64,000 nucleotides of DNA from Bacillota bacterium (GTDB lineage Bacteria; Bacillota; Clostridia; Oscillospirales; Ruminococcaceae): assembly GCA_023439835.1 (NCBI GenBank), contig JAEXUW010000012.1, positions 62,001 through 126,000 of the forward strand. The letters are read 5' to 3'. A program made the translations under genes and the position numbers. Every line of letters starts with the position of its first letter. Positions within the stretch are counted from its first letter, which is position 1. Of this stretch, positions 7,553 to 15,843 are shown one piece after another. The notes below the pieces were generated by a model. The model searched no databases. It had not been told where the DNA came from and worked only from the letters and a program-made list of their open reading frames with translations.

Positions 7553-8290
7553 ATGTCAAAAGTGCTTGAGGTAAAAAACCTTTCAAAGCAATATGCAAAG
7601 GTTCTCGCAGCTGACAAGGTTAGTTTTGATGTTGAAAAGGGCGAGATTTTTGCACTTATCGGTCCTAACGGGGCGGGGAAAACAACCACAATAAGAATGA
7701 TTGCAACGCTTATAACACCAACAGAGGGGGACGCTCTAGTAAACGGTTTCAGCATTAATAATGATGCTGCTAAGGTGCGTGAGAATATCACCTATCTTCC
7801 AGACGAAGCGGGTGCTTATAAGACAATGACAGGCAAGGGCTATCTTGAGTTTATGGCGGGGATTTTTACAACAGATCCGCTTAAAGCGAAGGAATATATC
7901 AGCTTTGCCACTGAAATATGTGGCTTGGGGGACAGACTCAAGGATAAAATCAGCTCATATTCAAGGGGTATGATTAGAAAGCTTCTTCTTTCAAGGGCGG
8001 TTATGACAAAGCCTGCTCTTGCTATTCTTGATGAGCCGACGTCAGGGCTTGATATTATCAACGCTCTCGAAATCAGGAAAATGATTAAGGACTTGGCTTC
8101 AAAGGGAATGTCGTTTCTTCTCAGCTCTCACAATATGCTTGAAATTGAGTATGTTTCAGACAGAGTTGGAATTATTTCAAAGGGGCATCTTCTTGTTGTG
8201 GGAAGCACAAAAGAGCTAAAGGAAAGATATAATTCAGCGAACCTTGAAGAGGTTTTTGAAAGGGTGGTGACTGAAAATGAAGTTCTTTAA
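7553..8290 (+). CDS. ABC-2 type exporter ATP-binding protein (NatA-like)
   Basis: A 245-residue ABC ATPase with Walker A GPNGAGKTT, Walker B LAILDEPTSGLD and a relaxed signature YSRGMIRKL in place of LSGGQ, which is usual in the NatA/CcmA-like group. The C-terminus ends NLEEVFERVV, typical of ABC-2 exporter ATPases. It overlaps the permease gene by 14 bases and heads a three-gene operon with the permease and a TraB-family lipoprotein. Substrate unknown; relatives export sodium, drugs or peptides. Confidence 0.9.
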   Translation: MSKVLEVKNLSKQYAKVLAADKVSFDVEKGEIFALIGPNGAGKTTTIRMIATLITPTEGDALVNGFSINNDAAKVRENITYLPDEAGAYKTMTGKGYLEFMAGIFTTDPLKAKEYISFATEICGLGDRLKDKISSYSRGMIRKLLLSRAVMTKPALAILDEPTSGLDIINALEIRKMIKDLASKGMSFLLSSHNMLEIEYVSDRVGIISKGHLLVVGSTKELKERYNSANLEEVFERVVTENEVL

Positions 8291-9584
8291 TCTTCTAAAA
8301 AAAGAAATTCGTGAGCTTATGACAGTTCAAACGATAATGACAATGTTTATTTCGCTTTTTGCTTTTTATGTTATCGGAAATTTTATGGGCGATGTAATGA
8401 ATGACATTTCCGAAAAAGCAACGGAAATCACACTTTGTGACCTTGATAATACAGAGTTCACCGATGACCTCATGACAACTATGAGAGCGGCGGGAACAAC
8501 CGTCAAGGAGGTTGAGCTTAAATCATCAGATTATGTCAGCGAGCTAAAGGAGCTTGGACTTTCAAGCGTAATCGTAATCCCGAAGGGCTTCACCGATACG
8601 GTTATTAATAAAAAGGATATCGGCACGGTTGAGTATATTTCAACGATGGACACTCTGGCGATGTCGGGAACAATTTCAAGTGCCGGCTCAGAGGCTGGGC
8701 TTAATATTATTCAAAAGGCAGTCAAAGAAAGCCTTCTTTCTGAAAGATATAATTACAATGAAATTATTCAGCTTGAAAATCCGGTTGTAATAGTTGAAAC
8801 AACAATCGTCGGCGATAAGAGCGCACAGATTTCAGCGTCTACTCTTTCTTCTCTGGCGAGCGCTCAGGGCGTATTTGTTCCGATAGTAATTTTCATTCTT
8901 ATTATGTATGCGTCACAGATGATTATTTCGGCGATTTCAACCGAAAAAATTGATAAAACCCTTGAAACACTACTTTCCGCACCGGTTTCAAGAGTATCAG
9001 TGCTTTCGGCGAAAATGCTTGCTGCCGCACTTGTTGCTGCGCTAAACGCAACAGTATATATGTTCGGATTCAGAAGCTTTATGAATGGTATCACGGGAGA
9101 TGCATTAAGCGAGAATACGAATTTATCCGACACAATTGCACAGCTTGGATTAAAGCTTCAGAATGTTGACTATGTTTTCCTCGGAATTCAAATGTTCATG
9201 ACAATACTTATCGCTCTTTCAATTTCTCTGATTCTCGGCGCACTCGCCAAGGATGTCAAGAGCGCTCAGTCGCTTATTATGCCGATAATGTTCTTAGCGA
9301 TTATTCCTTATATGCTCACAATGTTTGTTGACATATCAACACTTTCACCGGTTATCAGAACAATTGTTTATGCAATTCCGTTCACACACACATTTATTGC
9401 GATTGACAATATAATCTTTGCCAAAGACACTCTGTTCTGGGGTGGAGTTGTATATCAGTTTGCGGTGCTTTGCTTGTGTATGTACTTTGCGGTAAGGCTT
9501 TTCACTTCTGATAAGATTTTCACCGTATCATTAAGCTTTGGCAACAAATTTAAGAAATCAAAGTCATCTCAACACGCTGAATAA
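8277..9584 (+). CDS. ABC-2 type permease (NatB-like)
   Basis: A 435-residue membrane protein with the ABC-2 layout: one N-terminal helix (about residues 15-38), a large extracytoplasmic domain of about 170 residues, then five or six helices in the C-terminal half (from VFVPIVIFILIMYA onward). The loop phrase EKIDKTLETLLSAPVS is the coupling-helix region conserved in NatB-type permeases. It overlaps the ATPase gene and is followed 13 bases later by the lipoprotein gene, so the three are presumably cotranscribed. Confidence 0.88.
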   Translation: MKFFNLLKKEIRELMTVQTIMTMFISLFAFYVIGNFMGDVMNDISEKATEITLCDLDNTEFTDDLMTTMRAAGTTVKEVELKSSDYVSELKELGLSSVIVIPKGFTDTVINKKDIGTVEYISTMDTLAMSGTISSAGSEAGLNIIQKAVKESLLSERYNYNEIIQLENPVVIVETTIVGDKSAQISASTLSSLASAQGVFVPIVIFILIMYASQMIISAISTEKIDKTLETLLSAPVSRVSVLSAKMLAAALVAALNATVYMFGFRSFMNGITGDALSENTNLSDTIAQLGLKLQNVDYVFLGIQMFMTILIALSISLILGALAKDVKSAQSLIMPIMFLAIIPYMLTMFVDISTLSPVIRTIVYAIPFTHTFIAIDNIIFAKDTLFWGGVVYQFAVLCLCMYFAVRLFTSDKIFTVSLSFGNKFKKSKSSQHAE

Positions 9585-9597
9585 AAGAGGAGTAAAA

Positions 9598-10641
9598 ATG
9601 ACAAAAATGAAAAAGCACGGATTGTTGTTGCTTTCGCTGTTAATGGCGTTAACGCTATTGTTTTCGGGCTGTGCGGAATATTCAAGCAGAAATTCCTCAT
9701 CAGAGGAAGACGCTTCATCCGCCTCTGACACGACAGCTTCCACAACAGCCCCTTCCGACAGCAGTACGGCAGAAATCACCACAAAGCCTGAACAAGCAAT
9801 AGAAGCCACTCCGCTTATTTGGGAGGTTAAGTCGAATGACGGAAGCTCAACGCTTTATCTCTTCGGCTCAATTCACGCAACCGACGGTACCGTTTTTCCT
9901 TTCAGCGATAAGATAATGAATGCATACAACAGCGCTGACTGTCTAGCGGTTGAGTTTGACCTTATAGCTTTCGGGAGTGATATGACAGCACAGCTTAATA
10001 CAACCAGACTGCTTGCTTATGCCGACGGCTCAACGGTGAAAGACCATCTTTCCGCCGAAACCTATGAAAAGGTCACAAGCTTCTTAAAAGAGCAGAATCT
10101 ATATACATCTATGTATGACAATTACCACCCGATGATGCTAGAAAGCGCACTTTCTGTGTATCTAATCAGCGACGCGGGGCTTTCTGATACAGCCGGCGTT
10201 GACAGGTATTTTCTTGAGCTAGCAAAAAATGATGGCAAAGAGATTATAGAAATAGAATCGGCAGAGTCACAGCTTCAAATGGCGATGAGTATTCCAGACG
10301 AGTACTATGATAAATCGCTTGCTGCGACGGTTGATTCGCTGATACTTGGAAACGATGATATGGTACAGCTTTATGAGACGTGGAAAACAGGCGATATTGA
10401 CGGCTTTAACGCAATGTTCAGTGAAGAGGCAATGGACTTCACCGAAGAAGAGCAGTATATATATGATGAGTATATGAGGCTCATGCTGACTGACAGAAAC
10501 ACACTCATGACTCAAACCGCTGACAATATATTAAAAAGCGGAAAGAACGGCTTTCTCGTGGTGGGCGTCGCACATATGATTGGTGACACAGGGATAGTAA
10601 AACAGCTTGAGGATATGGGCTATACTGTTACAAGAATATAA
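9598..10641 (+). CDS. TraB/GumN-family lipoprotein
   Basis: A 347-residue secreted lipoprotein: basic start MTKMKKHG, hydrophobic core, lipobox LFSGC, then a Ser/Thr-rich linker to about residue 60. The TraB/GumN domain follows, with the N-terminal motif LYLFGSIHATD and the C-terminal VVGVAHMIGD, each carrying a conserved GxxH. This fold is related to the Tiki metalloprotease superfamily, so peptidase activity is possible but unproven. The ATG at 9598 is chosen for the AGAGGAG at 9586. It closes the NatAB-like operon, and a role with that exporter is plausible. Confidence 0.85.
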   Translation: MTKMKKHGLLLLSLLMALTLLFSGCAEYSSRNSSSEEDASSASDTTASTTAPSDSSTAEITTKPEQAIEATPLIWEVKSNDGSSTLYLFGSIHATDGTVFPFSDKIMNAYNSADCLAVEFDLIAFGSDMTAQLNTTRLLAYADGSTVKDHLSAETYEKVTSFLKEQNLYTSMYDNYHPMMLESALSVYLISDAGLSDTAGVDRYFLELAKNDGKEIIEIESAESQLQMAMSIPDEYYDKSLAATVDSLILGNDDMVQLYETWKTGDIDGFNAMFSEEAMDFTEEEQYIYDEYMRLMLTDRNTLMTQTADNILKSGKNGFLVVGVAHMIGDTGIVKQLEDMGYTVTRI

Positions 10642-10652
10642 AACCAAATATT

Positions 10653-10690
10653 AAAAGCGGGGATGCGTATTCCCCGCTTTTTTCTTGATT
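10653..10690 (+). terminator. Intrinsic terminator after the TraB-family gene
   Basis: AAAGCGGGGA and TCCCCGCTTT form a 10-bp stem around a short loop, followed by TTTTCTTGATTTTATT. The T-tract overlaps the -35 element of the next gene's promoter. Confidence 0.9.
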
Positions 10691-10713
10691 TTATTCTTTA
10701 AAAGATATATAAT
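10685..10713 (+). promoter_or_regulatory. Promoter for the compact radical SAM gene
   Basis: TTGATT at 10685-10690, 17-base spacer, TATAAT at 10708-10713, about 33 bases before the ATG at 10746. The promoter begins within the T-tract of the preceding terminator. Confidence 0.75.
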
Positions 10714-10745
10714 AGTAAAATCAGCAATTAACAGGAGGAATCAAG

Positions 10746-11345
10746 ATGACCATACTCTATGAAATAGAAGATAAACTATATCTGAATCTAACCAACAAAT
10801 GCCCATGCGACTGTATATTTTGTATCAGAAATAACGGCGAGGGGGCATACGGCTCGGACAGTCTGTGGCTTGAGAAGGACCCGTCGGCACAGCAGGTTAT
10901 TTCTGAGCTTATGGCAAAGTCGCTTGACAGCTATAAGGAAATAATTTTCTGCGGTTATGGTGAACCGCTTGAAGCTCTTGACACCGTCCTTGAGGTCGGC
11001 AGATTTCTAAAAAGTGTGACCAAAACTCCGGTTAGAATTAACACAAACGGGCTTTCAGACCTTATTCACGCAAAGCCGACAGCACAGCTTCTTGAAGGTA
11101 TAATTGATATTGTTTCAGTCAGCCTCAATGCCGGAACTGAATCTGAGTATCTTAGAGTGACACAGCCTTCTTTCGGGCGGAAATCCTTTGAGGCTATGCT
11201 GAAATTTGCTGTGGACTGTAAAAAGTATGTCAAGAAGGTTGTTTTCAGCGTTGTCGATGTGATTTCAGAAGAAGAAATAGAGCTTTGTAAAAATATTTCT
11301 GAAAAAACAGGCATTGAGCTAAGAGTGAGAAAATACGACGGATAA
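10746..11345 (+). CDS. Compact radical SAM protein (TatD-associated family)
   Basis: A 199-residue radical SAM protein. The iron-sulfur motif CxxxCxxC is CDC-type here (CPCDCIFC, residues 19-26, with an extra cysteine inside), followed by the SAM-binding GYGEPLE. The short length and the opening YLNLTNKCPCDCIFCIRN match the family annotated as TatD-associated radical SAM proteins, which are often fused or adjacent to a TatD-type nuclease. No TatD gene is next to it in this window. The reaction is unknown. AGGAGG lies 8 bases upstream of the ATG. Confidence 0.82.
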   Translation: MTILYEIEDKLYLNLTNKCPCDCIFCIRNNGEGAYGSDSLWLEKDPSAQQVISELMAKSLDSYKEIIFCGYGEPLEALDTVLEVGRFLKSVTKTPVRINTNGLSDLIHAKPTAQLLEGIIDIVSVSLNAGTESEYLRVTQPSFGRKSFEAMLKFAVDCKKYVKKVVFSVVDVISEEEIELCKNISEKTGIELRVRKYDG

Positions 11346-11381
11346 AAAACAGCTGTAACAGGATTTATCCTCTTACAGCTG
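11344..11381 (-). terminator. Intrinsic terminator after the epimerase gene (bidirectional)
   Basis: CAGCTGTAA pairs with TTACAGCTG, with an additional inner AGGA/TCCT pairing. On the minus strand the stem is followed by TTTTTT, which ends the epimerase transcript; on the plus strand it follows the radical SAM gene with a weaker T-tract. Confidence 0.8.
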
Positions 11382-11400
11382 AATCTTTAATTATTAATAT

Positions 11401-12351
11401 TTACTTTGTGTTAGCAAGCTTCCACCTAAAGGTTGAAATTCTCTGCCCCTTTGTATTATCATAAGTAATATTGTTTGTGATTGTTCCTATATCAAGAAAA
11501 CGATAATCCTGCTTTGCACGTTTTGAAGAGCTTAAGTTTGCTGAAAGAGCAGTTTTGATTGCATCTGCACCCGTACCCCTTTGAAGAACAGGCCCAATTC
11601 TATGAAAGGCTCTCTCATATTCAAGAATTTCACGAGCAAGCGTCGGCTTTGAATCACAAACATTATATTCACCGTCATAACGTCCCTGAGGGCCAGTCAC
11701 AATCGCATTGACGAACTCAACAAGATTATAAATACAGCAGAAGGAAAAACCATACTCTCCAGCTTGATATACAAAGGCTGTATCGTCCTTTGCGTCATAA
11801 ACCTTATCTCTGAGGTTCTGTGTAAAGCTTGCCTTATAAATCGGCGCACATCTCATTATTACGGGGGTAACATTACTTTTCTTGACGGCTGAATACAGAG
11901 CATCCTCTGAATCAAGCTTCATCTTCCCATAATAATTCTGAGGCTTAACGTCGTATGTTTCTCTGATAGGCTCACGCGATTTACTTGGCGCATAAACCAT
12001 GGTCGTGCTTAGAAGAAGAATATCCTTAACTCCCGCACCTACCGCTGCTTTATAAATAAACTTGTCAGTTGCCTTAGAGTTATCCATCTCGTCGTCTGTG
12101 ATGAATGTTGGTATGTCATTGTCGCAAGAGTTCGCAAGGTGAACCAAAACATCAATTTTTTGGCTTTCAAGCATGGTTGTAATTTTGCTCTTATCATATA
12201 CTGCCGATTGAATAAATGTATAATTCGGCTGACCGATAAATTCATTAGTCTGCTTATCAGTTGCGATTACATTGTTTCCCTTTGACAAAAGTCCATAGCA
12301 GACATCCATTCCGATCATTCCGCTTGCGCCTGTTACCATTACGGTTTTCAT
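11401..12351 (-). CDS. NAD-dependent epimerase/dehydratase
   Basis: A 316-residue extended short-chain dehydrogenase. The N-terminal Rossmann motif is VTGASGMIGMDV, and the catalytic YxxxK reads YYGKMKLDSE near residue 140. Sugar-nucleotide epimerases and dehydratases share this layout, but no glycosyltransferase or nucleotide-sugar gene is adjacent, so the substrate cannot be named. The ATG at 12351 has AAAGGGG 9 bases upstream. The gene is transcribed alone between its own promoter and terminator. Confidence 0.85.
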   Translation of the reverse strand: MKTVMVTGASGMIGMDVCYGLLSKGNNVIATDKQTNEFIGQPNYTFIQSAVYDKSKITTMLESQKIDVLVHLANSCDNDIPTFITDDEMDNSKATDKFIYKAAVGAGVKDILLLSTTMVYAPSKSREPIRETYDVKPQNYYGKMKLDSEDALYSAVKKSNVTPVIMRCAPIYKASFTQNLRDKVYDAKDDTAFVYQAGEYGFSFCCIYNLVEFVNAIVTGPQGRYDGEYNVCDSKPTLAREILEYERAFHRIGPVLQRGTGADAIKTALSANLSSSKRAKQDYRFLDIGTITNNITYDNTKGQRISTFRWKLANTK

Positions 12352-12753
12352 ATATTATTCCCCTTTCCGAATGAGAAAATGCTTTTATATATTAAGTTAA
12401 ATAAACTGTATAATTATTATACCATACGAACTCGAAATTGCAATATTGTTATTTGTGAAAAATATAACAAAGTTCTTTTGACTGTTATTTATTTTTGTTC
12501 AAAATATTAATATATTCGCAATTATAATTTAGGTAATGGTGAACATTATTTGACTTAAACGTTTAATGTGAAGTTGTTTTGTTGCTTTTGACTATTTTAC
12601 ACGAAAAAATTTTTACAATTATCGATTATTTGTGCAAAATGCAGAAGTTTTATAGCTATCTTTGTTAGTTCAGTCAATTTATAAACTTTTCGTAACAATT
12701 TTAAACAATTTATTATCAAATAGGAGACTATTTTATTAACCAGGAGGATGTGA
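12352..12753. other. AT-rich intergenic region between divergent genes
   Basis: This 402-base stretch holds the promoter of the epimerase gene at 12416-12443 and, at its right end, the AGGAGG site for the TIGR01212-type gene (12741-12746). The middle is very AT-rich and has no open frame of interest. I could not find a convincing promoter for the rightward gene; several TTGACT-like strings (for example 12478 and 12550) lack a properly spaced -10. Confidence 0.6.
12416..12443 (-). promoter_or_regulatory. Promoter for the epimerase gene
   Basis: Read on the minus strand: TTGCAA at 12443-12438, a 16-base spacer, and TATAAT at 12421-12416 with TG two bases upstream (extended -10). It lies about 65 bases before the ATG. 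Confidence 0.7.
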
Positions 12754-13731
12754 ATGAAAAGTCCGTTTTTATTTTCGGATGATAACAAACGTTATCACAC
12801 ATACAACTATTTTTTGCGCCACTTTTTCGGCGAAAAAGTGTTCAAGGTTTCGCTGAATGCTTCAATGACATGCCCTAATCGTGACGGGACAAAAGGTGTC
12901 GGCGGGTGCTCATACTGCTCAGAGGCGTTAAGCGGTGACTTTGCGGGAAATCCGCAAGAGAATATTAAAACACAGTTTGACTGCATTAAGAATGAAATGC
13001 ATAAAAAATGGCCCGATGCGACATACATTGCATATTTTCAGTCGGGGACAAACACCTATGCCCCGCTTGAAAGGCTTCGTGAGCTTTTTGAAGAGGCGAT
13101 AAGCTTTGACGGAGTAAGGGGACTGAGCGTTGCGACAAGGGCTGATTGTATCAGTGAGGAGGTTGCTGACTATCTCGGTGAATTGGCCGGCAGAACCTTT
13201 TTGACCGTTGAGCTTGGGCTTCAGACAATACACGATAAAACCTCGCACGCTCTAAATCGCTGTCATAGCTTTGAGGAGTTCCTGCGTGGCTATGAGCTGT
13301 TAAAGCGCCGAGGCATAAACCTTTGTGTTCATATAATTGACGGGCTTCCGGGTGAAAGCGCTGAAATGATGCGTGAGACAGCAAGAGCCGTTTCAGCCTT
13401 GCATCCTCAAAGCGTGAAAATTCATCTTCTTCACGTATTAAAGGGCACACCTCTAGAGATTGAATATCAAAAAGGCGGTTTTAGTGTTCTTGACCGTGAC
13501 GAATATGTAAAAATCATCTGTGACCAGCTTGAGCTTTTGCCCGAAGATATAGTGATTGCGCGGGTAACAGGCGACGGCGCCAAAGAACAGCTTGTCGCCC
13601 CGAGGTGGAGCCTAAAGAAATTCTGTGTCATGAATGAAATTGATAAAGAGCTTTTGAGAAGAAACAGCTTTCAAGGGATAAAAGCCGAGAAATCAAAGCG
13701 ACTTACAGGTCTTGGCAAAAGCGAAGATTGA
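12754..13731 (+). CDS. TIGR01212-family radical SAM protein (YhcC/YtqA-like)
   Basis: A 325-residue radical SAM protein with the family's wide cysteine spacing: CPNRDGT near residue 40 followed by GGCSYC, i.e. CX11CX2C instead of CX3CX2C. The opening RYHTYNYFLRHFFGEKVFKV and FLTVELGLQT are typical of the YhcC/YtqA family, which is related to the Elp3 radical SAM domain. The reaction is not established. AGGAGG precedes the ATG. Its 3' end overlaps the convergent DUF4321 gene by 39 bases. Confidence 0.9.
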   Translation: MKSPFLFSDDNKRYHTYNYFLRHFFGEKVFKVSLNASMTCPNRDGTKGVGGCSYCSEALSGDFAGNPQENIKTQFDCIKNEMHKKWPDATYIAYFQSGTNTYAPLERLRELFEEAISFDGVRGLSVATRADCISEEVADYLGELAGRTFLTVELGLQTIHDKTSHALNRCHSFEEFLRGYELLKRRGINLCVHIIDGLPGESAEMMRETARAVSALHPQSVKIHLLHVLKGTPLEIEYQKGGFSVLDRDEYVKIICDQLELLPEDIVIARVTGDGAKEQLVAPRWSLKKFCVMNEIDKELLRRNSFQGIKAEKSKRLTGLGKSED

Positions 13732-13968
13732 GAGAATAACAGTGAAAATCTGTGCTATCGTCACCTTTAGGGTGAAGCCGAACGCAAGCTTAAATACTAT
13801 CAAATCAAGAATTGCCGGTGAGTTTGTTGAAAGCCCAACCTCTTGTCCCCATGCAAGCCAGTCAACATAAGGCCTGCCCTGACAGATATGGCTTATAAAT
13901 GCGCCTATGGTTATTCCCGCTAGAAGAAAAAATAAGAATGCAACGGTTTTTTTGAAATTCTTGCCCAT
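13693..13968 (-). CDS. DUF4321 membrane protein
   Basis: A 91-residue protein with two hydrophobic segments: about residues 9-26, and 58-85 with LDLIVFKLAFGFTLKVTIAQIF. That pattern (a first helix with GxxxG-like spacing, then DL-x4-LxFGF) matches DUF4321, a small Firmicutes family of unknown function. AAAGGA lies 11 bases before the ATG. It lies just downstream of the divIC/S1 genes on the same strand, but a terminator at 14009-14032 separates them. The last 13 codons overlap the end of the opposing radical SAM gene. Confidence 0.7.
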   Translation of the reverse strand: MGKNFKKTVAFLFFLLAGITIGAFISHICQGRPYVDWLAWGQEVGLSTNSPAILDLIVFKLAFGFTLKVTIAQIFTVILSIFAFAKTCKSL

Positions 13969-14003
13969 TAAAAAACGTCCTTTCTGATTGAAAATTATGT
14001 AAA

Positions 14004-14032
14004 TTTAAAGGACGGCATTAGTATACCGTCCT
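14004..14032 (-). terminator. Intrinsic terminator after the S1-domain gene
   Basis: AGGACGG at 14032-14026 on the minus strand pairs with CCGTCCT at 14015-14009, followed by TTAAATTTAC. It ends the yabP-yabQ-divIC-S1 transcript. Confidence 0.7.
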
Positions 14033-14039
14033 GTTACAA

Positions 14040-14489
14040 TTATTTAGAGCCTGATCTGCGGGAACCGCTTTTGCGCTTTCCGTCGATATTCTTCTTCAGA
14101 TCGGATATTCTTTCCTCACTGTTTTGCTTGAACTTTGAAAGCATATCTTCAAAAGGATTTCCAGAAGAAGCCGGCTTCTTCTCAGCTCGTTGATATGACG
14201 GTGCGCCATTTGAATTGCTATTATTGTTGTTGAATCTCGGTTGTCTTGGGGGAGCATCCACAGCCTTTTTTATTGAAAGACCAATTTTTCCGTCGTCGGA
14301 GATAGTCATAACCTTGACCTTGACCATCTGACCTTCTTTGATATGGTCTTTGATTTCGCTGACATAGCTGTTCGCCACCTCTGATATATGTACCATTCCG
14401 GTGACTGAACCCTCAATCTCGACAAAAGCCCCGAACTTTGTAATTCCAGTGACCTTGCCCTCATAAATTTTTCCGATTTCAAGCTGCAT
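14040..14489 (-). CDS. S1 RNA-binding domain protein (YabR-like)
   Basis: A 149-residue protein. Residues 1-72 form one S1 domain (IGKIYEGKVTGITKFGAFVEI, then GMVHISEV and VKVKVMTISDDGKIGLSIK). The remainder is low-complexity, rich in Asn, Ser and Lys, and ends in a basic tail KRKSGSRRSGSK. A short S1 protein with a basic tail behind divIC corresponds to Bacillus YabR. It probably binds RNA or the ribosome; the exact role is unsettled. Last gene of the yabP-yabQ-divIC cluster. Confidence 0.88.
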   Translation of the reverse strand: MQLEIGKIYEGKVTGITKFGAFVEIEGSVTGMVHISEVANSYVSEIKDHIKEGQMVKVKVMTISDDGKIGLSIKKAVDAPPRQPRFNNNNSNSNGAPSYQRAEKKPASSGNPFEDMLSKFKQNSEERISDLKKNIDGKRKSGSRRSGSK

Positions 14490-14538
14490 AAAGAATTATT
14501 ATTCCTCTCTTTTAACGTTTATATTAAGCCTTCCGAGC

Positions 14539-14850
14539 TTAATTTCTCGATGTATCATAAAAGCGTTTCTCACTAGGATAAGCATACCCTAAACGCTCAA
14601 TAGCAATACGCTCCATATACTCCCGCTCATTTGTCATGTCGAGAAGTCGTGAAAACTCGTCATTTTGATGCTGTGAGGCAGAAGCTTGTGCATTTAAGCT
14701 CTTAATGACATCCTTCTGGTCAGAAAGCGACACCTGAAGCATTATAAATTTGATTATAACAAAGCATAAAAGAGCAATCACAGCAAAGCCTTTAAGAAGC
14801 CCCAGCAGTGATTTTTTTCGCTTTTTTGACTTTGCGATTTTTTCTTCCAT
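14539..14850 (-). CDS. divIC: Septum formation initiator DivIC/FtsB
   Basis: A 103-residue bitopic membrane protein: a basic cytoplasmic start (KSKKRKK), one helix (about residues 18-38), then a coiled-coil segment and the C-terminal ERIAIERLGYAYPSEKRFYD, matching DivIC/FtsB, which links FtsL and DivIB in the divisome. The ATG at 14850 is chosen because AGAGGTG precedes it with normal spacing; the in-frame GTG at 14862 overlaps the ribosome site itself. Its start lies inside the 3' end of yabQ. The order yabP-yabQ-divIC-yabR is as in Bacillus. Confidence 0.88.
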   Translation of the reverse strand: MEEKIAKSKKRKKSLLGLLKGFAVIALLCFVIIKFIMLQVSLSDQKDVIKSLNAQASASQHQNDEFSRLLDMTNEREYMERIAIERLGYAYPSEKRFYDTSRN

Positions 14851-15388
14851 TATGCTTTTCACCTCTTTTGTTTTGCGCCTGTTGGTATGTAGAATTATTA
14901 TACACCATATTGTTAACAGGTTTCAAGCGTTTTTTACTTTTCTGTGCTTTTTGCGAAAAACTTTTGCAATTATTAACAAAGCAGGTTTTTATTTTTTGAT
15001 ATATATGAACAAACAAACGCAGGACGGGAGAGATAAAAATTCTGTAAATGGCAAAAAGAATTTTATATATAAATTCGAGAATAACACTCACGCTGTATAC
15101 GACAACTGTTCCCACGGTAAGAATATATATGACAAAACCCAAGAACGCACCCAGAAAAACAAAGAATCTAAGCTCGCCTCTTACAGCTTCAGTTGAGAAA
15201 GTGAAAACCGTCAGCATAAAAAACAGTATGAAAAGAAAATCTTCGACGAAAACCACAGATTTTTTGTGTTTTATAATTATTCTGAAAACTCGAAGAAAAT
15301 CAAAGACGACACCAAGACAAGCACCTGTGACACATGACAGAAGAAACAGCCTTGTCTGTTGGCTGACGTTAAAAAAAGTTTCCATCAT
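14792..15388 (-). CDS. yabQ: Sporulation cortex protein YabQ
   Basis: A 198-residue membrane protein with about four hydrophobic segments in the first 130 residues and a basic soluble tail. YabQ is a mother-cell outer-forespore-membrane protein needed for cortex formation in Bacillus. Identification rests on layout, on the sequence SCVTGACLGVVFDFLRVFR, and on its place between yabP and divIC. The start ATGATG overlaps the yabP stop (ATGA), so it is translationally coupled with little ribosome site of its own. The 3' end overlaps divIC by 59 bases, longer than usual. Confidence 0.85.
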   Translation of the reverse strand: MMETFFNVSQQTRLFLLSCVTGACLGVVFDFLRVFRIIIKHKKSVVFVEDFLFILFFMLTVFTFSTEAVRGELRFFVFLGAFLGFVIYILTVGTVVVYSVSVILEFIYKILFAIYRIFISPVLRLFVHIYQKIKTCFVNNCKSFSQKAQKSKKRLKPVNNMVYNNSTYQQAQNKRGEKHNGRKNRKVKKAKKITAGAS

Positions 15389-15675
15389 TTAAAAAGCTTT
15401 GAGAAAAAGGTGGGAGCCTTTTTCCTGTCCTTATCCCCATATATCATCGACCAGACGTCACCTTCAACGCTCAGGTCACCTGTTTCGACATTCATGGAAT
15501 TTATGTGGAGGTCTTTTCCGGTAATAGTCAGCTCGCCCAGCTGGGTAAATAGAAGAATTGAATGCTCGTCAAAGCTGTCAACATCGGTTACACCAGTCAT
15601 TGACAGACCTTTTCGGTTTTCAAGAACAATATTGTGAAAGCCAACAGGTTCGGTATTCTTTTTTTCTAAAGCCAA
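15385..15675 (-). CDS. yabP: Sporulation protein YabP
   Basis: A 96-residue YabP/YqfC-family protein, a sporulation factor made in the mother cell. Recognisable phrases are HNIVLENRKGLSMTGVTDVDSFDE and GELTITGKDLHI. I place the start at TTG 15675: AAAGGGTG ends 7-8 bases upstream, whereas the in-frame GTG at 15684 directly abuts the ribosome site. First gene of yabP-yabQ-divIC-S1; a sigma-E-like -10 lies upstream. Confidence 0.85.
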   Translation of the reverse strand: MALEKKNTEPVGFHNIVLENRKGLSMTGVTDVDSFDEHSILLFTQLGELTITGKDLHINSMNVETGDLSVEGDVWSMIYGDKDRKKAPTFFSKLFK

Positions 15676-15698
15676 AACAAACACACCCTTTCAGATAA

Positions 15699-15706
15699 AT
15701 TGTATG
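15699..15706 (-). promoter_or_regulatory. Sigma-E-like -10 element upstream of yabP
   Basis: CATACAAT, read on the minus strand, is an exact match to the sigma-E -10 consensus and lies 23 bases before the TTG start. The region 14 bases upstream (TTCATTAA at 15728-15721) matches the sigma-E -35 only in part, so the call is tentative; it agrees with mother-cell expression known for this family. Confidence 0.4.
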
Positions 15707-15757
15707 CAAAAATTCGCATTTTAATGAATTATACCGTCAAAGATACCTATATTATAT

Positions 15758-15786
15758 TTGATTTTTTTCTTTAATAGTGCTATACT
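15758..15786 (+). promoter_or_regulatory. Promoter for the B12-binding radical SAM gene
   Basis: TTGATT at 15758-15763, 17-base spacer, TATACT at 15781-15786 with TG at its extended -10 position. Transcription would start a few bases later, inside the heptad array, so the array is nearly the whole 5' leader. Confidence 0.75.
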
Positions 15787-15788
15787 AT

Positions 15789-15837
15789 TTAGAGGTTAGA
15801 AATTAGAGGTTAGAATTAAGGGGTTAGAAAATAGGGG
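15789..15837 (+). repeat. Heptad repeat array (TTAGAGG-like, seven units)
   Basis: Seven consecutive 7-base units in one register: TTAGAGG, TTAGAAA, TTAGAGG, TTAGAAT, TAAGGGG, TTAGAAA, ATAGGGG. The array starts 2 bases after the -10 box, and its last unit supplies the AGGGG ribosome site for the ATG at 15844. An oppositely oriented array lies behind the gene at 17433-17474. Confidence 0.9.
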
Positions 15838-15843
15838 TTGTTT

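Noticed and set aside
13693..13731. Frameshift or annotation error where the radical SAM and DUF4321 genes overlap
   Set aside because: Both proteins keep family-typical ends; a 39-base tail-to-tail overlap is acceptable for convergent genes.
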